From contig JADKFA010000009.1 in NCBI GenBank assembly GCA_016717725.1, positions 132,561 through 196,560 of the forward strand: a DNA stretch of 64,000 nucleotides, read 5' to 3'. This stretch comes from Bacteroidota bacterium. GTDB taxonomy: Bacteria; Bacteroidota; Bacteroidia; AKYH767-A; OLB10. Positions 1-9,395 of the stretch are shown here, in pieces (position 1 is the stretch's first letter; every line of letters starts with the position of its first letter). The position numbers and the translations under genes are program-made. Below the pieces are notes generated by a model that was not told the DNA's origin, searched no databases, and saw nothing but the letters and a program-made list of their open reading frames with translations.

Positions 1-91
1 GGTTAAAAACAAAGTTCGCTTGGCATTGTGCTGAAGCAATTTGATTTAAGATAAATAAAAAGAAAGTAATAATTAAGGTAAACTTTTTCAT
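1..91 (-). CDS. N-terminal fragment of a secreted protein, cut by the window edge
   Basis: Reading the minus strand from an ATG at 91-89 gives an open frame to the window edge. It begins MKKFTLIITFFLFILNQIAS and continues AQCQANFVFN. This is a classic Sec signal peptide: a KK start, a hydrophobic core and cleavage at about ASA-Q. The CQANF stretch after the cleavage site resembles the mature start of many Bacteroidota secreted PKD or T9SS proteins. Only 30 codons are visible, so the function cannot be named. The gene continues to the left of the window. Confidence 0.7.
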   Translation of the reverse strand, partial: MKKFTLIITFFLFILNQIASAQCQANFVFN

Positions 92-265
92 TGGGTACTG
101 ATGGTTAGGGTTGAACTATGAATCAAAAGTACTTTTTGACTTCCGAAGCCAAAAGTTGATTTTCACAAATAATTACGCATTCAGAAACCAATATTTATGA
201 TACAGTTCTCTTCGGCGACTTTATATAACTTTCACAATATCAATAGCTAAGAAATTAAGATTGCG

Positions 266-1720
266 TTAAATATGCATTCTCACCCAATTTCCATAATCAA
301 TAATGACTCCATCCCCTTCATAATTCTTACGTGTCCAATCCGAAAATGCCTTCATTTTATCCATCAATTTAACATCCTTTTTGACTTCCGCTACATTCAG
401 CATTCGTTTCAAGATCTCCAGGATCTCTCTTTCGGCGTAGTGATCTTCGTCGGTGATGAGTTTTTTGTACTCCTTATTGAGTCGATTCATTTTATACTCG
501 AGTACATCCATTTGTTGAAGCTCATATCGATTGAGTAATTCTCCTATAGAAATTTTCAAACGCAGCGAGGCATCAGCGCTTTTAAATCCATCTAACATAG
601 AAAGCTTACCAAAATGTTTAATGGCCACTTTATAATTCGTTTGATCAAAATGCAAAACGGCCAAATTCAAATACACAAACCATAAATAATAAGCATTCGA
701 TTTAATACGCGACTGATCTTTCAAATCTTCCAAAATAGTGATGGCTTGTACAGGATCTAAAACCGAATAATTTATTACGAGAGCGTTGTAATAAAAGAAA
801 AAATATTTATCGAAAAGCAATTGATTAAATTCATCCATAGCCGCCTTCAACTTCTCTGCCCAAAGTAAGCTTTGCTTTAACTTATCGGTTTTAAATAACG
901 TATTTACAATATACGTTAACATCTGTAACTTCGTATCGTGATTAGAACGATTAAAGAGTTCATCTTTCTCGAATTCCTTAAAGGTAATAAGCAAGTATTG
1001 TTCGAGGGGTTTATACTCATGACGTTGCAATAAAACCTGACTAACGGCACGGTAGATACGAAAACGAAGTTGTGGGCTATTTTTTAGATCACGATCCTTA
1101 ATAAAATCATCTGTAGTTTTCTTTAAAAGATCAAGAAACGGATTGCGATCTGGGGCAAAATTTTGAGTTGTTTTTAATCGATACGTTACTACGGCCAACA
1201 AATCATCAATCGCACGAATGTCTTCCAGTCGTTGACGATTTTCCTTCCTTTTATCGATGAACTTTTGTGGGTCTACTTGCAACGATTCGTGTGAGAGCCG
1301 AATATATTCTCCAAAAACAATATCTAATAATTCATAATTCTCGATTGACTCTGCGCTGCGTTCACAACGACGTAGATAATAGCGTGCTTCCTCTAATAAA
1401 TTCTTGCTGAAAAAAAACTTATACAAGGCAAGCATATGACAAGCGTGAACAAAAGCATCATCTTCATAATGCAACACCGATAATGATTTATTTAAATCAC
1501 TCAACAATCGATTCTTTAAACGATACCAAGCATTCTTTGAATCGGAGGGATACAGTTTTTGCATAAAAGCCTCTTCTTTATCCTCATCGTACTTTCTTAA
1601 AAAGTCGAAAAGCTGGATGTCTTTCCGTTCAAACGACTGTTGTGTACGACTTGCGAAGAGCTTAAAATACCTTACTTGCTCCTTATTGAGCGATTTTACT
1701 AAACGGGGAAGATGGTCCAT
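266..1720 (-). CDS. Conserved helical-repeat (TPR-like) protein of unknown function
   Basis: This 484-residue protein is almost entirely predicted helical and highly charged. Residues 1-90 contain a conserved-looking block (LNKEQVRYFKLFASR, then YRLKNRLLSDLNKSL). It is followed by repeated helix pairs rich in Leu, Tyr and Arg, typical of a TPR or SEL1-like solenoid. There is no signal peptide, membrane segment or catalytic motif, so it is probably a cytoplasmic scaffold. The ATG at 1720 is preceded by an AT-rich region and is the only good start. It stands alone, divergent from the T9SS gene at 1820. I do not recognise a named family, and the TPR assignment is by sequence texture only. Confidence 0.75.
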   Translation of the reverse strand: MDHLPRLVKSLNKEQVRYFKLFASRTQQSFERKDIQLFDFLRKYDEDKEEAFMQKLYPSDSKNAWYRLKNRLLSDLNKSLSVLHYEDDAFVHACHMLALYKFFFSKNLLEEARYYLRRCERSAESIENYELLDIVFGEYIRLSHESLQVDPQKFIDKRKENRQRLEDIRAIDDLLAVVTYRLKTTQNFAPDRNPFLDLLKKTTDDFIKDRDLKNSPQLRFRIYRAVSQVLLQRHEYKPLEQYLLITFKEFEKDELFNRSNHDTKLQMLTYIVNTLFKTDKLKQSLLWAEKLKAAMDEFNQLLFDKYFFFYYNALVINYSVLDPVQAITILEDLKDQSRIKSNAYYLWFVYLNLAVLHFDQTNYKVAIKHFGKLSMLDGFKSADASLRLKISIGELLNRYELQQMDVLEYKMNRLNKEYKKLITDEDHYAEREILEILKRMLNVAEVKKDVKLMDKMKAFSDWTRKNYEGDGVIIDYGNWVRMHI

Positions 1721-1784
1721 TTTAATGTAATTTGAACGCGTAAGATATAAAAAAAATATGTTTTACAGTACCAAGTGGGTTCCG

Positions 1785-1792
1785 TAGCTTTG
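1785..1792 (+). promoter_or_regulatory. Candidate Bacteroidota -7 promoter element
   Basis: TAGCTTTG matches the Bacteroidota sigma-A consensus TAnnTTTG. It lies 28 bases before the ATG at 1820, which leaves room for a short leader. No clear TTG is visible at the -33 position, so this is a suggestion rather than a firm promoter. Confidence 0.4.
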
Positions 1793-1819
1793 ATTTAATA
1801 AATAACCCGAACTCTAAAA

Positions 1820-2503
1820 ATGCAACGCATCCTTAAGATTTGTTTCTTTCTTCTCCTTCTAAATGCAGGAGTTGTCTCTGGGCAGGCGCATTTGCGGGTA
1901 AATACCATTATCAATTGGCCCGACACAGTATATGATGGTCAGATTTTACCCCTTGGTGCTACGGTAGAAAACATAGGAACTTCGGCTTATACAGGTCCTT
2001 TACAGATTATACTGCGTACGGATAGTAATATTTTCTCCTATATCTATTACAATCAAACCACCATCTTCACGATTAATCCTGGAGATACACTCAGCTTTTT
2101 CCCTCCTGGAGGATACTTATTTGATGGATCTGTTTTCCGACCAGGAAACAATGTAGTAGTAGTTTGGCCGCACAGCTCCCAGACATTGATTGTGGATACC
2201 GCCATCTTTGCAACATTCTTCATAAGCAACCAGTCGATTGGCCTTGATGACCCCTCTAAAATCCCTGGTTTGAGCATTTATCCTAATCCAGCGAATGAAA
2301 TTGCTCAAATATGGAGTCCGGAAATACGGCTTGAAAGCGTAAGAATTATAAACAGTATGGGACAGGAAATTAAGAATGAAAATGTGGGATCCACTTTCAA
2401 AACGACCCTTGACTTAACCGAATTGCCCGCTGGACTGTACATATTAGAAATAATTGGAAGCGGGATTCATCGATCCACCTTCCGTTTAATGAAACAAGAT
2501 TAG
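1820..2503 (+). CDS. Secreted CARDB-like protein with T9SS type A sorting domain
   Basis: A 227-residue secreted protein. Residues 1-21 form a signal peptide (MQRILKICFFLLLLNAGVVSG). Residues 25-135 look like one beta-sandwich of the CARDB/invasin type, with the phrases ATVENIGTSAYTG and NPGDTLSFFPPGG. Residues 150-227 are a T9SS C-terminal sorting domain: LSIYPNPANE, an IINSMGQEI strand, then LPAGLYILEI and a basic end. The substrate or ligand is unknown. A hairpin terminator follows at 2550-2594. The T9SS call is strong, the CARDB call moderate. Confidence 0.85.
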   Translation: MQRILKICFFLLLLNAGVVSGQAHLRVNTIINWPDTVYDGQILPLGATVENIGTSAYTGPLQIILRTDSNIFSYIYYNQTTIFTINPGDTLSFFPPGGYLFDGSVFRPGNNVVVVWPHSSQTLIVDTAIFATFFISNQSIGLDDPSKIPGLSIYPNPANEIAQIWSPEIRLESVRIINSMGQEIKNENVGSTFKTTLDLTELPAGLYILEIIGSGIHRSTFRLMKQD

Positions 2504-2549
2504 CTTTTCCGATTAGAATAGTAAGATTAGACTTTTCCGTTTTGTACAT

Positions 2550-2594
2550 AAAGCCGTAGCAATCCCACACAGAGATATACTACGGCTTTATTTT
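2550..2594 (+). terminator. Intrinsic terminator after the CARDB-like gene
   Basis: AAAGCCGTAG (2550-2559) pairs perfectly with CTACGGCTTT (2580-2589), leaving a 20-base loop and followed by TATTTTATT. It sits 47 bases after the stop codon at 2503. Confidence 0.7.
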
Positions 2595-2691
2595 ATTCCC
2601 TATTAATAGGGGTATTTCTTAATAATTCAGTTTAACATTCAATTTCACTATTCATGTTTTTACTTTTACAAATAAATCTACATCATAAATC

Positions 2692-4002
2692 ATGAATCCA
2701 AGACTTTCAAGTATTCTCTTATTACTATCCATATTAATTCCATGTGTAACAAAAGCACAGTGGTCAACAGCTACATTATCTTCATCACGCACCACGTTAG
2801 CAGCTGGATCAGCAAATAACAAAGTAATTATTGCAGGAGGAATTGGACAAATTTCCATTCCTCCTGGGGTTTCTGATATTTATAATTCAACTGCAAATAC
2901 ATGGACAGGGAATAATCTATCTGTTGGTAGAACTTGGTTAAGTGGTGCTGGTGCAGGTGACAAAATAGCCTTTGCTGGTGGAGCGAATGATTGGATTCTT
3001 TCTGTTTATGATGTAGTGGACATTTATAATACCACTACTTTACAATGGTCTACATCGAATTTAACTGCGGCACGATCTAAATTGGCAGCTGCCTCAACAA
3101 ACAACCAAATCATTTTTGCTGGGGGAGCCAATGAAGGTCAAGGAATTGTATCCAATAAAGCTGAAATATATAATACGCTTACATCAACTTGGTTTATTTC
3201 AACCATTTCGGTTGCTCGCTATAACTTGTGTGGTGCAGGAACTGATTCAATAGCCATTTTTGCAGGAGGTGAGGATCTTTCAGGTAATGTGAAAAACACG
3301 GTAGATATCTTTAATTCCAATACCTATACCTGGTCGACTGCCACATTATCACAAGCGAGAAAAAATAGTGCAGCATGTGCTGCAGGTGGTAAAATATTTA
3401 TTGCAGGTGGAATTGATTCCTTAGGTCAGACTAGTAAGAGAATTGACATCTATGACTTAAGTACTGGGTTATGGACTATCGATTCGCTTTCACAGGCTCG
3501 AGCCTTTTTAAGTGCAGCTGGAGTAGGAACTAAAGCCATTTTCGCAGGTGGAGCAAATGCTAATACTTCACTTTCCTATAAACGAGTGGATATGTATAAT
3601 ACGATTACTGGTACATGGCAAATAGATTCGCTTACTACGGCGAGAGCCTTTGCAGCAGCAACATCAGTGAATGGTAAATTTATTATTGGTGGTGGAACCA
3701 CACTTCCGTCTACTATTTTAAACAGCATAGAAATGTTTACAGTAAGTTCGGTGGGACTTGAAGAAGCATCTACAAATAATGCATTTATTCTTTCACCGAA
3801 TCCCGCACAACAACAAATTAAAGTGGAGATTCCATTGTTTAGCAAATCGCTTGGTGCTATCGAAATTTACAATATACTCGGTGCCATTCAATGGACTCAA
3901 CTAGGACATTCTGGTGCAAATACGATTGATATATCTTCTTTACCAAATGGTATGTATATTCTTAAATACGGGAATACTCAACAGCGTTTTATTAAGAATT
4001 AG
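2692..4002 (+). CDS. Kelch-type propeller protein with T9SS sorting domain
   Basis: A 436-residue secreted protein. Signal peptide at 1-22 (MNPRLSSILLLLSILIPCVTKA). Residues 23-350 hold seven kelch-like blades, each with an xAGG turn (IIAGG, FAGG, FAGG, FAGG, IAGG, FAGG, IGGG) and a following Y-N/D-x-x-TxTW segment. Seven blades are enough for a closed beta-propeller. Residues 360-436 are a T9SS type A domain (LSPNPAQQQ, IYNILGAI, LPNGMYILKYG, ending RFIKN). Such propellers commonly bind protein or glycan partners; no catalytic residues are evident. The blades are unusually alike, suggesting recent internal duplication. Confidence 0.88.
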   Translation: MNPRLSSILLLLSILIPCVTKAQWSTATLSSSRTTLAAGSANNKVIIAGGIGQISIPPGVSDIYNSTANTWTGNNLSVGRTWLSGAGAGDKIAFAGGANDWILSVYDVVDIYNTTTLQWSTSNLTAARSKLAAASTNNQIIFAGGANEGQGIVSNKAEIYNTLTSTWFISTISVARYNLCGAGTDSIAIFAGGEDLSGNVKNTVDIFNSNTYTWSTATLSQARKNSAACAAGGKIFIAGGIDSLGQTSKRIDIYDLSTGLWTIDSLSQARAFLSAAGVGTKAIFAGGANANTSLSYKRVDMYNTITGTWQIDSLTTARAFAAATSVNGKFIIGGGTTLPSTILNSIEMFTVSSVGLEEASTNNAFILSPNPAQQQIKVEIPLFSKSLGAIEIYNILGAIQWTQLGHSGANTIDISSLPNGMYILKYGNTQQRFIKN

Positions 4003-4154
4003 ATGTTAGGTGTTAGTTGTTGTCGGTAAATCTTTGTGCTTTCCTCCATGGGGAGGGCTTCGCGCCTTTGCACCTTTGCGAGAAAATTTGTGATAGCTCA
4101 GCCTTTGAGAGTAGCCTTGCTATCATCGGTTTTCGAATTCGTTAAATAATTTGA

Positions 4155-4805
4155 CTACTTTTCTTCGTAAACCTTAAATATCCTTTTAACGATAGTCACA
4201 ATCGTTGTAGCTAATAATGCACCGCTAAAGGCTAACATAATATCTTTCTGAGCATCCCAAACATCGCCTTGTGTTCCGAGGTAGGCATCACCTTGAGCTT
4301 TGAAAAAAACATCAGCCACCGCCCATTCTATTAATTCGTAAAGTGCGCTGATGGATAATGTAATTTCAATGGGTAACAACCACGAAACCCATTTCGGATA
4401 ACTCAGCCAACGCAAAAACATTTCACGCATGGGATACGCTAATAAAAATCCAAAACTAAAATGTACAATACGATCATAATGGTTTCGTGAAAAATGAAAA
4501 TAATCTTGTAACCAAAAACCAAAAGGATTCTCTGCATATGTATACTTTGATCCATAAACATGCAAGCATAAATAAATACAAAAAAGTAAATAACTCACAT
4601 CACTAAACTGATACTTCTTATAAGAGATCATTAAAAAAGGTAGAAATAGAAACACCAATACATTTTCCAATATCCAATTATTCATATCGCTAGTACCAAC
4701 CAAGGTGCTGGTCCAAATTGCTAAGAAGATTAAGAGAAAGCCTTTCAACCAATTATTCGATTTAAAGGGAGTACGGGTTTTAGAGATGGCGATGGTGAAG
4801 GACAT
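4155..4805 (-). CDS. DUF2238 / YjdF-family inner-membrane protein
   Basis: This 216-residue protein has five or six hydrophobic segments. The diagnostic region has the charged motifs YDRIVHFSFGFLLAYP and, later, ALYELIEWAVA plus GDVWDAQKDIMLAFSG, all typical of the DUF2238/YjdF family. The function of the family is not established. The ATG at 4805 is followed upstream (on the minus strand) by a long run of AAAATT-like repeats that occupies the promoter position, so expression could be sensitive to repeat length. Confidence 0.85.
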   Translation of the reverse strand: MSFTIAISKTRTPFKSNNWLKGFLLIFLAIWTSTLVGTSDMNNWILENVLVFLFLPFLMISYKKYQFSDVSYLLFCIYLCLHVYGSKYTYAENPFGFWLQDYFHFSRNHYDRIVHFSFGFLLAYPMREMFLRWLSYPKWVSWLLPIEITLSISALYELIEWAVADVFFKAQGDAYLGTQGDVWDAQKDIMLAFSGALLATTIVTIVKRIFKVYEEK

Positions 4806-4811
4806 GGTTTT

Positions 4812-4975
4812 AAAATTAAAAAATTAAAATTAAGAATTAATTAAAATTAAAATTAAAATTAAAATTAAGAATAAATTAAAATTAAAATTAAAATTAAAAT
4901 TAAATTAAAATTAAATAAAATTAAAATTAAAAATTAAAATTAAAATTAAGAATTAAGAATTAAGAATTTAAAAAT
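4812..4975. repeat. AT-only short tandem repeat (AAAATTAAAATT type)
   Basis: About 160 bases consist almost only of AAAATT, AAATTAAAATT and AAGAATT units with no regular long period. The tract lies directly upstream of the DUF2238 start codon at 4805. It is prone to slippage and is likely to vary in length between strains. Confidence 0.8.
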
Positions 4976-5065
4976 AAGAACGAAGTACTGTAAATTCTGA
5001 ATTCAAAACAAAGTTTCAATAACATTCAAGGAATAGAATTAATGCTTTCATCTAAAATCAGATGG

Positions 5066-5575
5066 TTAATAATTTAGCGTATATAACAACAACTCTTCCT
5101 TTGTAGACTCATAGATAAATTTCTTTTCGAAAGTTAAACCGAGCTTTTCAAGTAAGCGAATAGAGGCTGTGTTTTCTTCTAAGGTAATACCTACTATCTT
5201 TTTAATATGGAATTCTGTTTTGCAATAATCCAGAATGGCGCTTGCCGACTCATATCCATATCCCTTTCCTTCGTATTCGGGTAAAAAGGCAAATCCAATA
5301 TCTGGACTTTCAAAATCAGCTCTTTTGATAACACCGCACATACCTATTGGTGTATTGGAATCTCTTAATCCTACCCAATACAATCCAAAACCATTGTCGT
5401 CATAACTCTTTAATGGACCTTTTTTCAAATACGATTTAGCGTCGTCTAAATTCTTCACGCCACGATCGCCAATAAATTTTAACCAGGAAGGTGAATTAAC
5501 TAACTCTAAAATAAAAGCAGAATCAGAAACAGATAATTCTCGAATAAGTAATCGCTCGGTGATTGTGATGATCAT
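5066..5575 (-). CDS. GNAT-family N-acetyltransferase
   Basis: A 169-residue RimJ/RimL-type GNAT protein (Acetyltransf_3). It opens with TERLLIRELSVSD, the usual first strand. The acetyl-CoA site is around residues 90-125: FAFLPEYEGKGYGYES gives the Q/RxxGxG/A-like pyrophosphate loop as EGKGYGYE. It then has ENTASIRLLEKLGL, the alpha4 motif of the family. It probably acetylates a protein N-terminus or a small amine; the substrate cannot be told from sequence. No neighbour suggests a pathway. Confidence 0.88.
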   Translation of the reverse strand: MIITITERLLIRELSVSDSAFILELVNSPSWLKFIGDRGVKNLDDAKSYLKKGPLKSYDDNGFGLYWVGLRDSNTPIGMCGVIKRADFESPDIGFAFLPEYEGKGYGYESASAILDYCKTEFHIKKIVGITLEENTASIRLLEKLGLTFEKKFIYESTKEELLLYTLNY

Positions 5576-5638
5576 TTCACAAATCTATAAAATCAAAACG
5601 TAATATTCGCTGGTACTACATGGATTTACAATTGTCCA

Positions 5639-7192
5639 CTATTCCGCCTTCAGAAGCTTTGCTGAAAAGACAGCTCCACCCTTCTGTACGCCACGAATAA
5701 AATAATACCCAGCTTCTTGATCTGCCAGACTAATCTTTGTCCCATTTGTTGCCTGACAGATAAGTACAACTTGACCTTGTACGTTGAAAATAGCTAATTC
5801 CATCGTTTCGTTTGTGATGCAAGAAACAGTAAAAGCATCCTGAACTATTGTTGGATAAATCACGATTCCGCTTTGTTCATTCAATTCCTCCACTGCGGTA
5901 CTCAAACAAATCAAATTAACCGTAGGTGTGACCGTTCCAAAGGGTGTGGTAACGGTACTTAAAAGACCAACAGAACCTGTGTACTGTGAATGTGTGGTTT
6001 GGGATTGCACGGATTGACTTTGTGTGGTAAGTGCATAATTAACAGAATTACAAACACTATTTCCAGATGAATCCAATTTCACAACAAAGAAATGTTGATT
6101 GTTCCATGGACCTACATTTCCCGACAAGAGAAAACCGCCATCGGATGTAGTTACCATCGAATTAAATTTAGCACTTGCTGTCGAACTCGGCTTAAAACTA
6201 TGACACCAAATTAAACTACCACTAACATTTAATTTTAGCAAAATCGGAATATAATTTCCAGAATTAAAATCATAAGAATTCCCAGCAATAAGAAAATCAT
6301 TATTGACATCTTGAAAAACCTTTACTGGGAGAATATCTCTTCCGTTTACTTTAAATGAATTTCCTCCAATATAATTTGTAAGGGTACTATCAATGATAGC
6401 GAACGACAAGGTACTTCCTGTTGGTGCTCCATAATTTGCAACAGACACACAAACATATTGCCCATTTTGAGCCTTTGCAATATCTGTTGAATAGATTCCG
6501 AGACTATTCGGATAATGTTTGACAAGAACACCATTTGTATCTACAATAGAAATAGCATTCGTTAAATTTGAAATCGCAATTTCATTATTTCCCAAATAAC
6601 TTCCTTTGTAATTAGGACTTGCGAATTGATTTGTAACTAAGTATCCTTCACTTACAACTGCACCTAATTCATCCAAAGTAATGACAGAAGGTTTTGCGCT
6701 ACCGCCCAGTGCAATAGTTCCAGTGACTGTATATCGACCTGGAGACACTTCGAAGCTACTATTTCCATAATCATTTCCAGATGTACCATATACTTTATGA
6801 AAAACAGTATTTAACAAAGAATCCATTTTTACCACCAAGCAATCGTAATTATTAGGGGTTACGAACGATGTTCCTGTTAAAAAATATCCACCATCAGAAG
6901 TTTGACAAACAGAATAAAAGAAATCACTTGTTGTCGAAGCAAAACTTTTGCTTTGCAACAATACACCTGTTGGTGAAACAATAGAAATCACAGGATCATA
7001 ATTTGAACCACTTACAAGTGTAGATCCTACTACGACATAATTACCTTGTGCATTTTGAATAGCATCGCGAGCGTCATCTCCAGTTGACAAAGAAAATTCG
7101 AGTTGAAATGTATTTTGCTGTGCAACGGAAATATTCATGCTTAGACAAGCAAATAAGCTAATCACTAATTGTTTGGTATTTTTCATTTTCAA
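5639..7192 (-). CDS. Secreted SBBP/delta-60-like beta-propeller protein with T9SS domain
   Basis: 517 residues. Signal peptide within residues 1-25 (two possible starts, M1 and M3, ending SVAQQ). Residues 30-380 contain repeated strands of the form TSDGGYFLTGT followed by LVVKMDS, the pattern of SBBP or delta-60 propeller repeats seen in Bacteroidota secreted proteins. The T9SS domain is at about 440-517 (IVIYPTIVQDAFTVS, IFNVQGQVVL, EAGYYFIRGV, ending AKLLKAE). The YPNP motif is replaced by YPTI, a tolerated variant. Role unknown; probably a cell-surface or released binding protein. Confidence 0.83.
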   Translation of the reverse strand: MKMKNTKQLVISLFACLSMNISVAQQNTFQLEFSLSTGDDARDAIQNAQGNYVVVGSTLVSGSNYDPVISIVSPTGVLLQSKSFASTTSDFFYSVCQTSDGGYFLTGTSFVTPNNYDCLVVKMDSLLNTVFHKVYGTSGNDYGNSSFEVSPGRYTVTGTIALGGSAKPSVITLDELGAVVSEGYLVTNQFASPNYKGSYLGNNEIAISNLTNAISIVDTNGVLVKHYPNSLGIYSTDIAKAQNGQYVCVSVANYGAPTGSTLSFAIIDSTLTNYIGGNSFKVNGRDILPVKVFQDVNNDFLIAGNSYDFNSGNYIPILLKLNVSGSLIWCHSFKPSSTASAKFNSMVTTSDGGFLLSGNVGPWNNQHFFVVKLDSSGNSVCNSVNYALTTQSQSVQSQTTHSQYTGSVGLLSTVTTPFGTVTPTVNLICLSTAVEELNEQSGIVIYPTIVQDAFTVSCITNETMELAIFNVQGQVVLICQATNGTKISLADQEAGYYFIRGVQKGGAVFSAKLLKAE

Positions 7193-7422
7193 AAATAATA
7201 AATTAAATTCTATTTTTTTCCTTACGATATCCCTAATACTTGGGATTATACCATTTATAATTATTCAATAGTCCAAATAATCATAATAATATTTTTACCA
7301 AGTTTAGCACTAACATTGACTTGTATTGAATTTGAATTTACATAAATAATGGAGATTTAGTTCAATGGATATTTGTAAAATAAATTTTAGTTTTAAATTA
7401 AGATTCTAGTTCTATTTTACTT

Positions 7423-7453
7423 GTTACTTTCTTTTACGTGAAAAGAAAGTAAC
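7423..7453. repeat. 13-bp-stem inverted repeat
   Basis: GTTACTTTCTTTT, a loop of ACGTG, then AAAAGAAAGTAAC. It lies 20 bases before a TCCCGATAGCTATCGGGA palindrome. It may act as a terminator or be a mobile intergenic repeat. Confidence 0.65.
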
Positions 7454-7473
7454 CAAAGAAAGCACGCCACCCA

Positions 7474-7491
7474 TCCCGATAGCTATCGGGA
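7474..7491. repeat. 18-bp palindrome TCCCGATAGCTATCGGGA, copy 1
   Basis: Perfect palindrome in an intergenic region. Identical copies occur at 33977, 34173, 34226 and 56690, all outside genes. Confidence 0.9.
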
Positions 7492-7724
7492 CCAACCAAT
7501 TTTTACAGTTTCTGCTTTCTACTTTCTTTTGCAACCACTAAACAATCCTTTGTGCTATCTCTCTACTTCATCGGTACAGCAAAAATCGGTTCGCACTGTT
7601 GCGTGGACGACCTCCGCACTTTACCGAACGATATAACTTTTTATTAATATTTTTTGCTCGAAACATGTTCCCATTTGTGTTTAAATAATTGGACCACATA
7701 TAATGAATAAAGAATATTAGTTAA

Positions 7725-8453
7725 TTATTGAGAAAACTCTATCAACTGCTTATAGAAAGGCAAAGCTTTTTGATACAAAGCTTGAAAAGCATCGTCTAAA
7801 ATATTTTCCTTCTCCTTATAAGGTTGAAAACCGCTTGATGCATGAACATTTTTGTACCAATGCTTCGCCCAAACTCCATCTTCAGGTCGAGGACCTGGCT
7901 TCCATGACAACATATCTTTGAAAAATGGAATTCCGATATTACTACATAATTTTTCAAGCTCATTCTCTGGATTTCTTAAGATGGTATTCGAATCAATTAC
8001 AAAAACTTCGGCACCCATCTCTTGCAACAAATTAAGCAGATATACTTGCGCTTCAAATCCAATATCCAACATGCTTGGATTTTCAATTTCCTTAGCAAAA
8101 GATGGAATAACTTCCGCGGGATCACGTGTTAAAATGACATTACAGACTGTACGCATAAATGCAGGATCCAAATTCAAAAGATGATGGCCCATATTCTTAA
8201 AAAAAACAACTTCTTTAGGATGGTTTCCCATCATCATTTGAATCACTTTCTCTCCATTCGTTTCCATGGAAGCTAAAACTTCATCGGCACCGGGATGATA
8301 GGTTTTTGCATCAGTATTTTTTAAATAATGACCGTATAATGGCTCATCAAAAACTAGGGTATCGGGGCGTTGTGCAAAAGAATACATCAGAGCAGTGGAA
8401 ATATTTCGTGGTCCCGACCACAAACAAATTCTTTTGCAATTTTCGATGGGCAT
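7725..8453 (-). CDS. Sulfotransferase-like P-loop protein
   Basis: 242 residues. Near the start, LWSGPRNISTALM (about 11-23) fits the 5'-phosphosulfate binding loop of the sulfotransferase superfamily that grips PAPS. CNVILTRDPAEVIPSFAKE (about 113-131) fits the 3'-phosphate loop (LTRDPxxVxxS). No signal peptide, so it is cytoplasmic. It is the last gene of a tight minus-strand set, only 9 bases after the class IV aminotransferase. This suggests that the two act on the same small amine or amino acid. The transferred group and acceptor are unknown. Activity as a true sulfotransferase is inferred from the two motifs only. Confidence 0.75.
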   Translation of the reverse strand: MPIENCKRICLWSGPRNISTALMYSFAQRPDTLVFDEPLYGHYLKNTDAKTYHPGADEVLASMETNGEKVIQMMMGNHPKEVVFFKNMGHHLLNLDPAFMRTVCNVILTRDPAEVIPSFAKEIENPSMLDIGFEAQVYLLNLLQEMGAEVFVIDSNTILRNPENELEKLCSNIGIPFFKDMLSWKPGPRPEDGVWAKHWYKNVHASSGFQPYKEKENILDDAFQALYQKALPFYKQLIEFSQ

Positions 8454-8462
8454 CTGTATAAA

Positions 8463-9386
8463 TTATCCTTTCACTTTTTTCACTTCTTCTTTCACTAACG
8501 CTACATACCAATTGCCTAATTGTGCAGTCATTTTTCCTGGCATTCCATTTCCAATCACTCTTCCATCTATCTTTACGACGGGAGTAAGTCCACCGAAAGT
8601 ACCTGTAGCAAATGCTTCGTCGGCGCTATACACATCGAATAAAGAAAAATCTTTTTGAAGACATGTAATTCCCTTCTTTTCACAAATACGAATTACATTA
8701 TCCCTTGTAATTCCATTCATGCAGTACTTACCAGTAGAAGTCCATACTTCATTCCCCCTCACAATAAAAAAATTCGTTGCATTGCAAGTAGAAACAAAAC
8801 CATTTACATCAAGCATCAACGCTTCATCAGCACCTGCTTCCAATGCTTGAATCAGTGCTTGCACTTCGTGTAATTTACTATGACAATTTAAACGAGGGTC
8901 CAAATAATCGGGTGAACCTCTGCGAATAGTACTCGTGAACAATGTTATTCCTTTTTGAGCAACTTCCTTTGAAGCCGTTTTATGTTCGGCGATAATAACC
9001 ACATTGGGTCCGCTGATGGTAAGTCGGGGATCTTGCGAAGGAGTTTTTTTGAAGCCACGTGTAATCATAACTCGCACATGCACATTATCAGTCATCTGAT
9101 TTGCATCGAGGGTACGTTGAATTTTTGCTTTCAAATCTGCTTTCGTCATTCTCAAATCGAGTCCGACACTTGCTGCTGCGCTCCATAATCGATCAAGATG
9201 TTGATCTAAAAAAACCAATACACCATCATACAAACGTACAGCTTCCCAAATTCCATCTCCCACTAAATAGCCACTATCAAAAACAGAAATTTTTGCATCT
9301 GCGCGCGGGAACAATTCGTTGTTTATAAATATCAAGATAGAATCATTGCGCGAATCGTGTTCTGCGGTATGTGTACCTGTTAGCAT
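8463..9386 (-). CDS. PLP-dependent class IV aminotransferase, atypical active site
   Basis: 307 residues with the class IV fold (BCAT/D-amino-acid transaminase/ADC lyase group): ISVFDSGYLVGDGIWEAVR at 33-51, then NCHSKLHEV with the likely PLP lysine K171, and GADEALMLD at 185-193. The usual Glu of GxVxE, which contacts the PLP ring nitrogen, is replaced: the stretch reads GFVSTCNATN. The spacing from K171 to GADEA is also a few residues shorter than in canonical enzymes. It probably transaminates an amino acid or amine, but branched-chain specificity should not be assumed. It lies 9 bases from rpiB upstream and 9 bases from the sulfotransferase-like gene downstream. Confidence 0.8.
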   Translation of the reverse strand: MLTGTHTAEHDSRNDSILIFINNELFPRADAKISVFDSGYLVGDGIWEAVRLYDGVLVFLDQHLDRLWSAAASVGLDLRMTKADLKAKIQRTLDANQMTDNVHVRVMITRGFKKTPSQDPRLTISGPNVVIIAEHKTASKEVAQKGITLFTSTIRRGSPDYLDPRLNCHSKLHEVQALIQALEAGADEALMLDVNGFVSTCNATNFFIVRGNEVWTSTGKYCMNGITRDNVIRICEKKGITCLQKDFSLFDVYSADEAFATGTFGGLTPVVKIDGRVIGNGMPGKMTAQLGNWYVALVKEEVKKVKG

Positions 9387-9395
9387 TTACGAAAA

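Larger units (their letters stand above)
7193..7724. other. 532-base gene-free region with two palindromic repeats
   Basis: No supportable gene. It contains a 13-bp-stem hairpin, GTTACTTTCTTTT paired with AAAAGAAAGTAAC (7423-7453), and the 18-bp palindrome TCCCGATAGCTATCGGGA (7474-7491), which recurs four more times in this window. The rest is AT-rich and plain. Confidence 0.7.
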
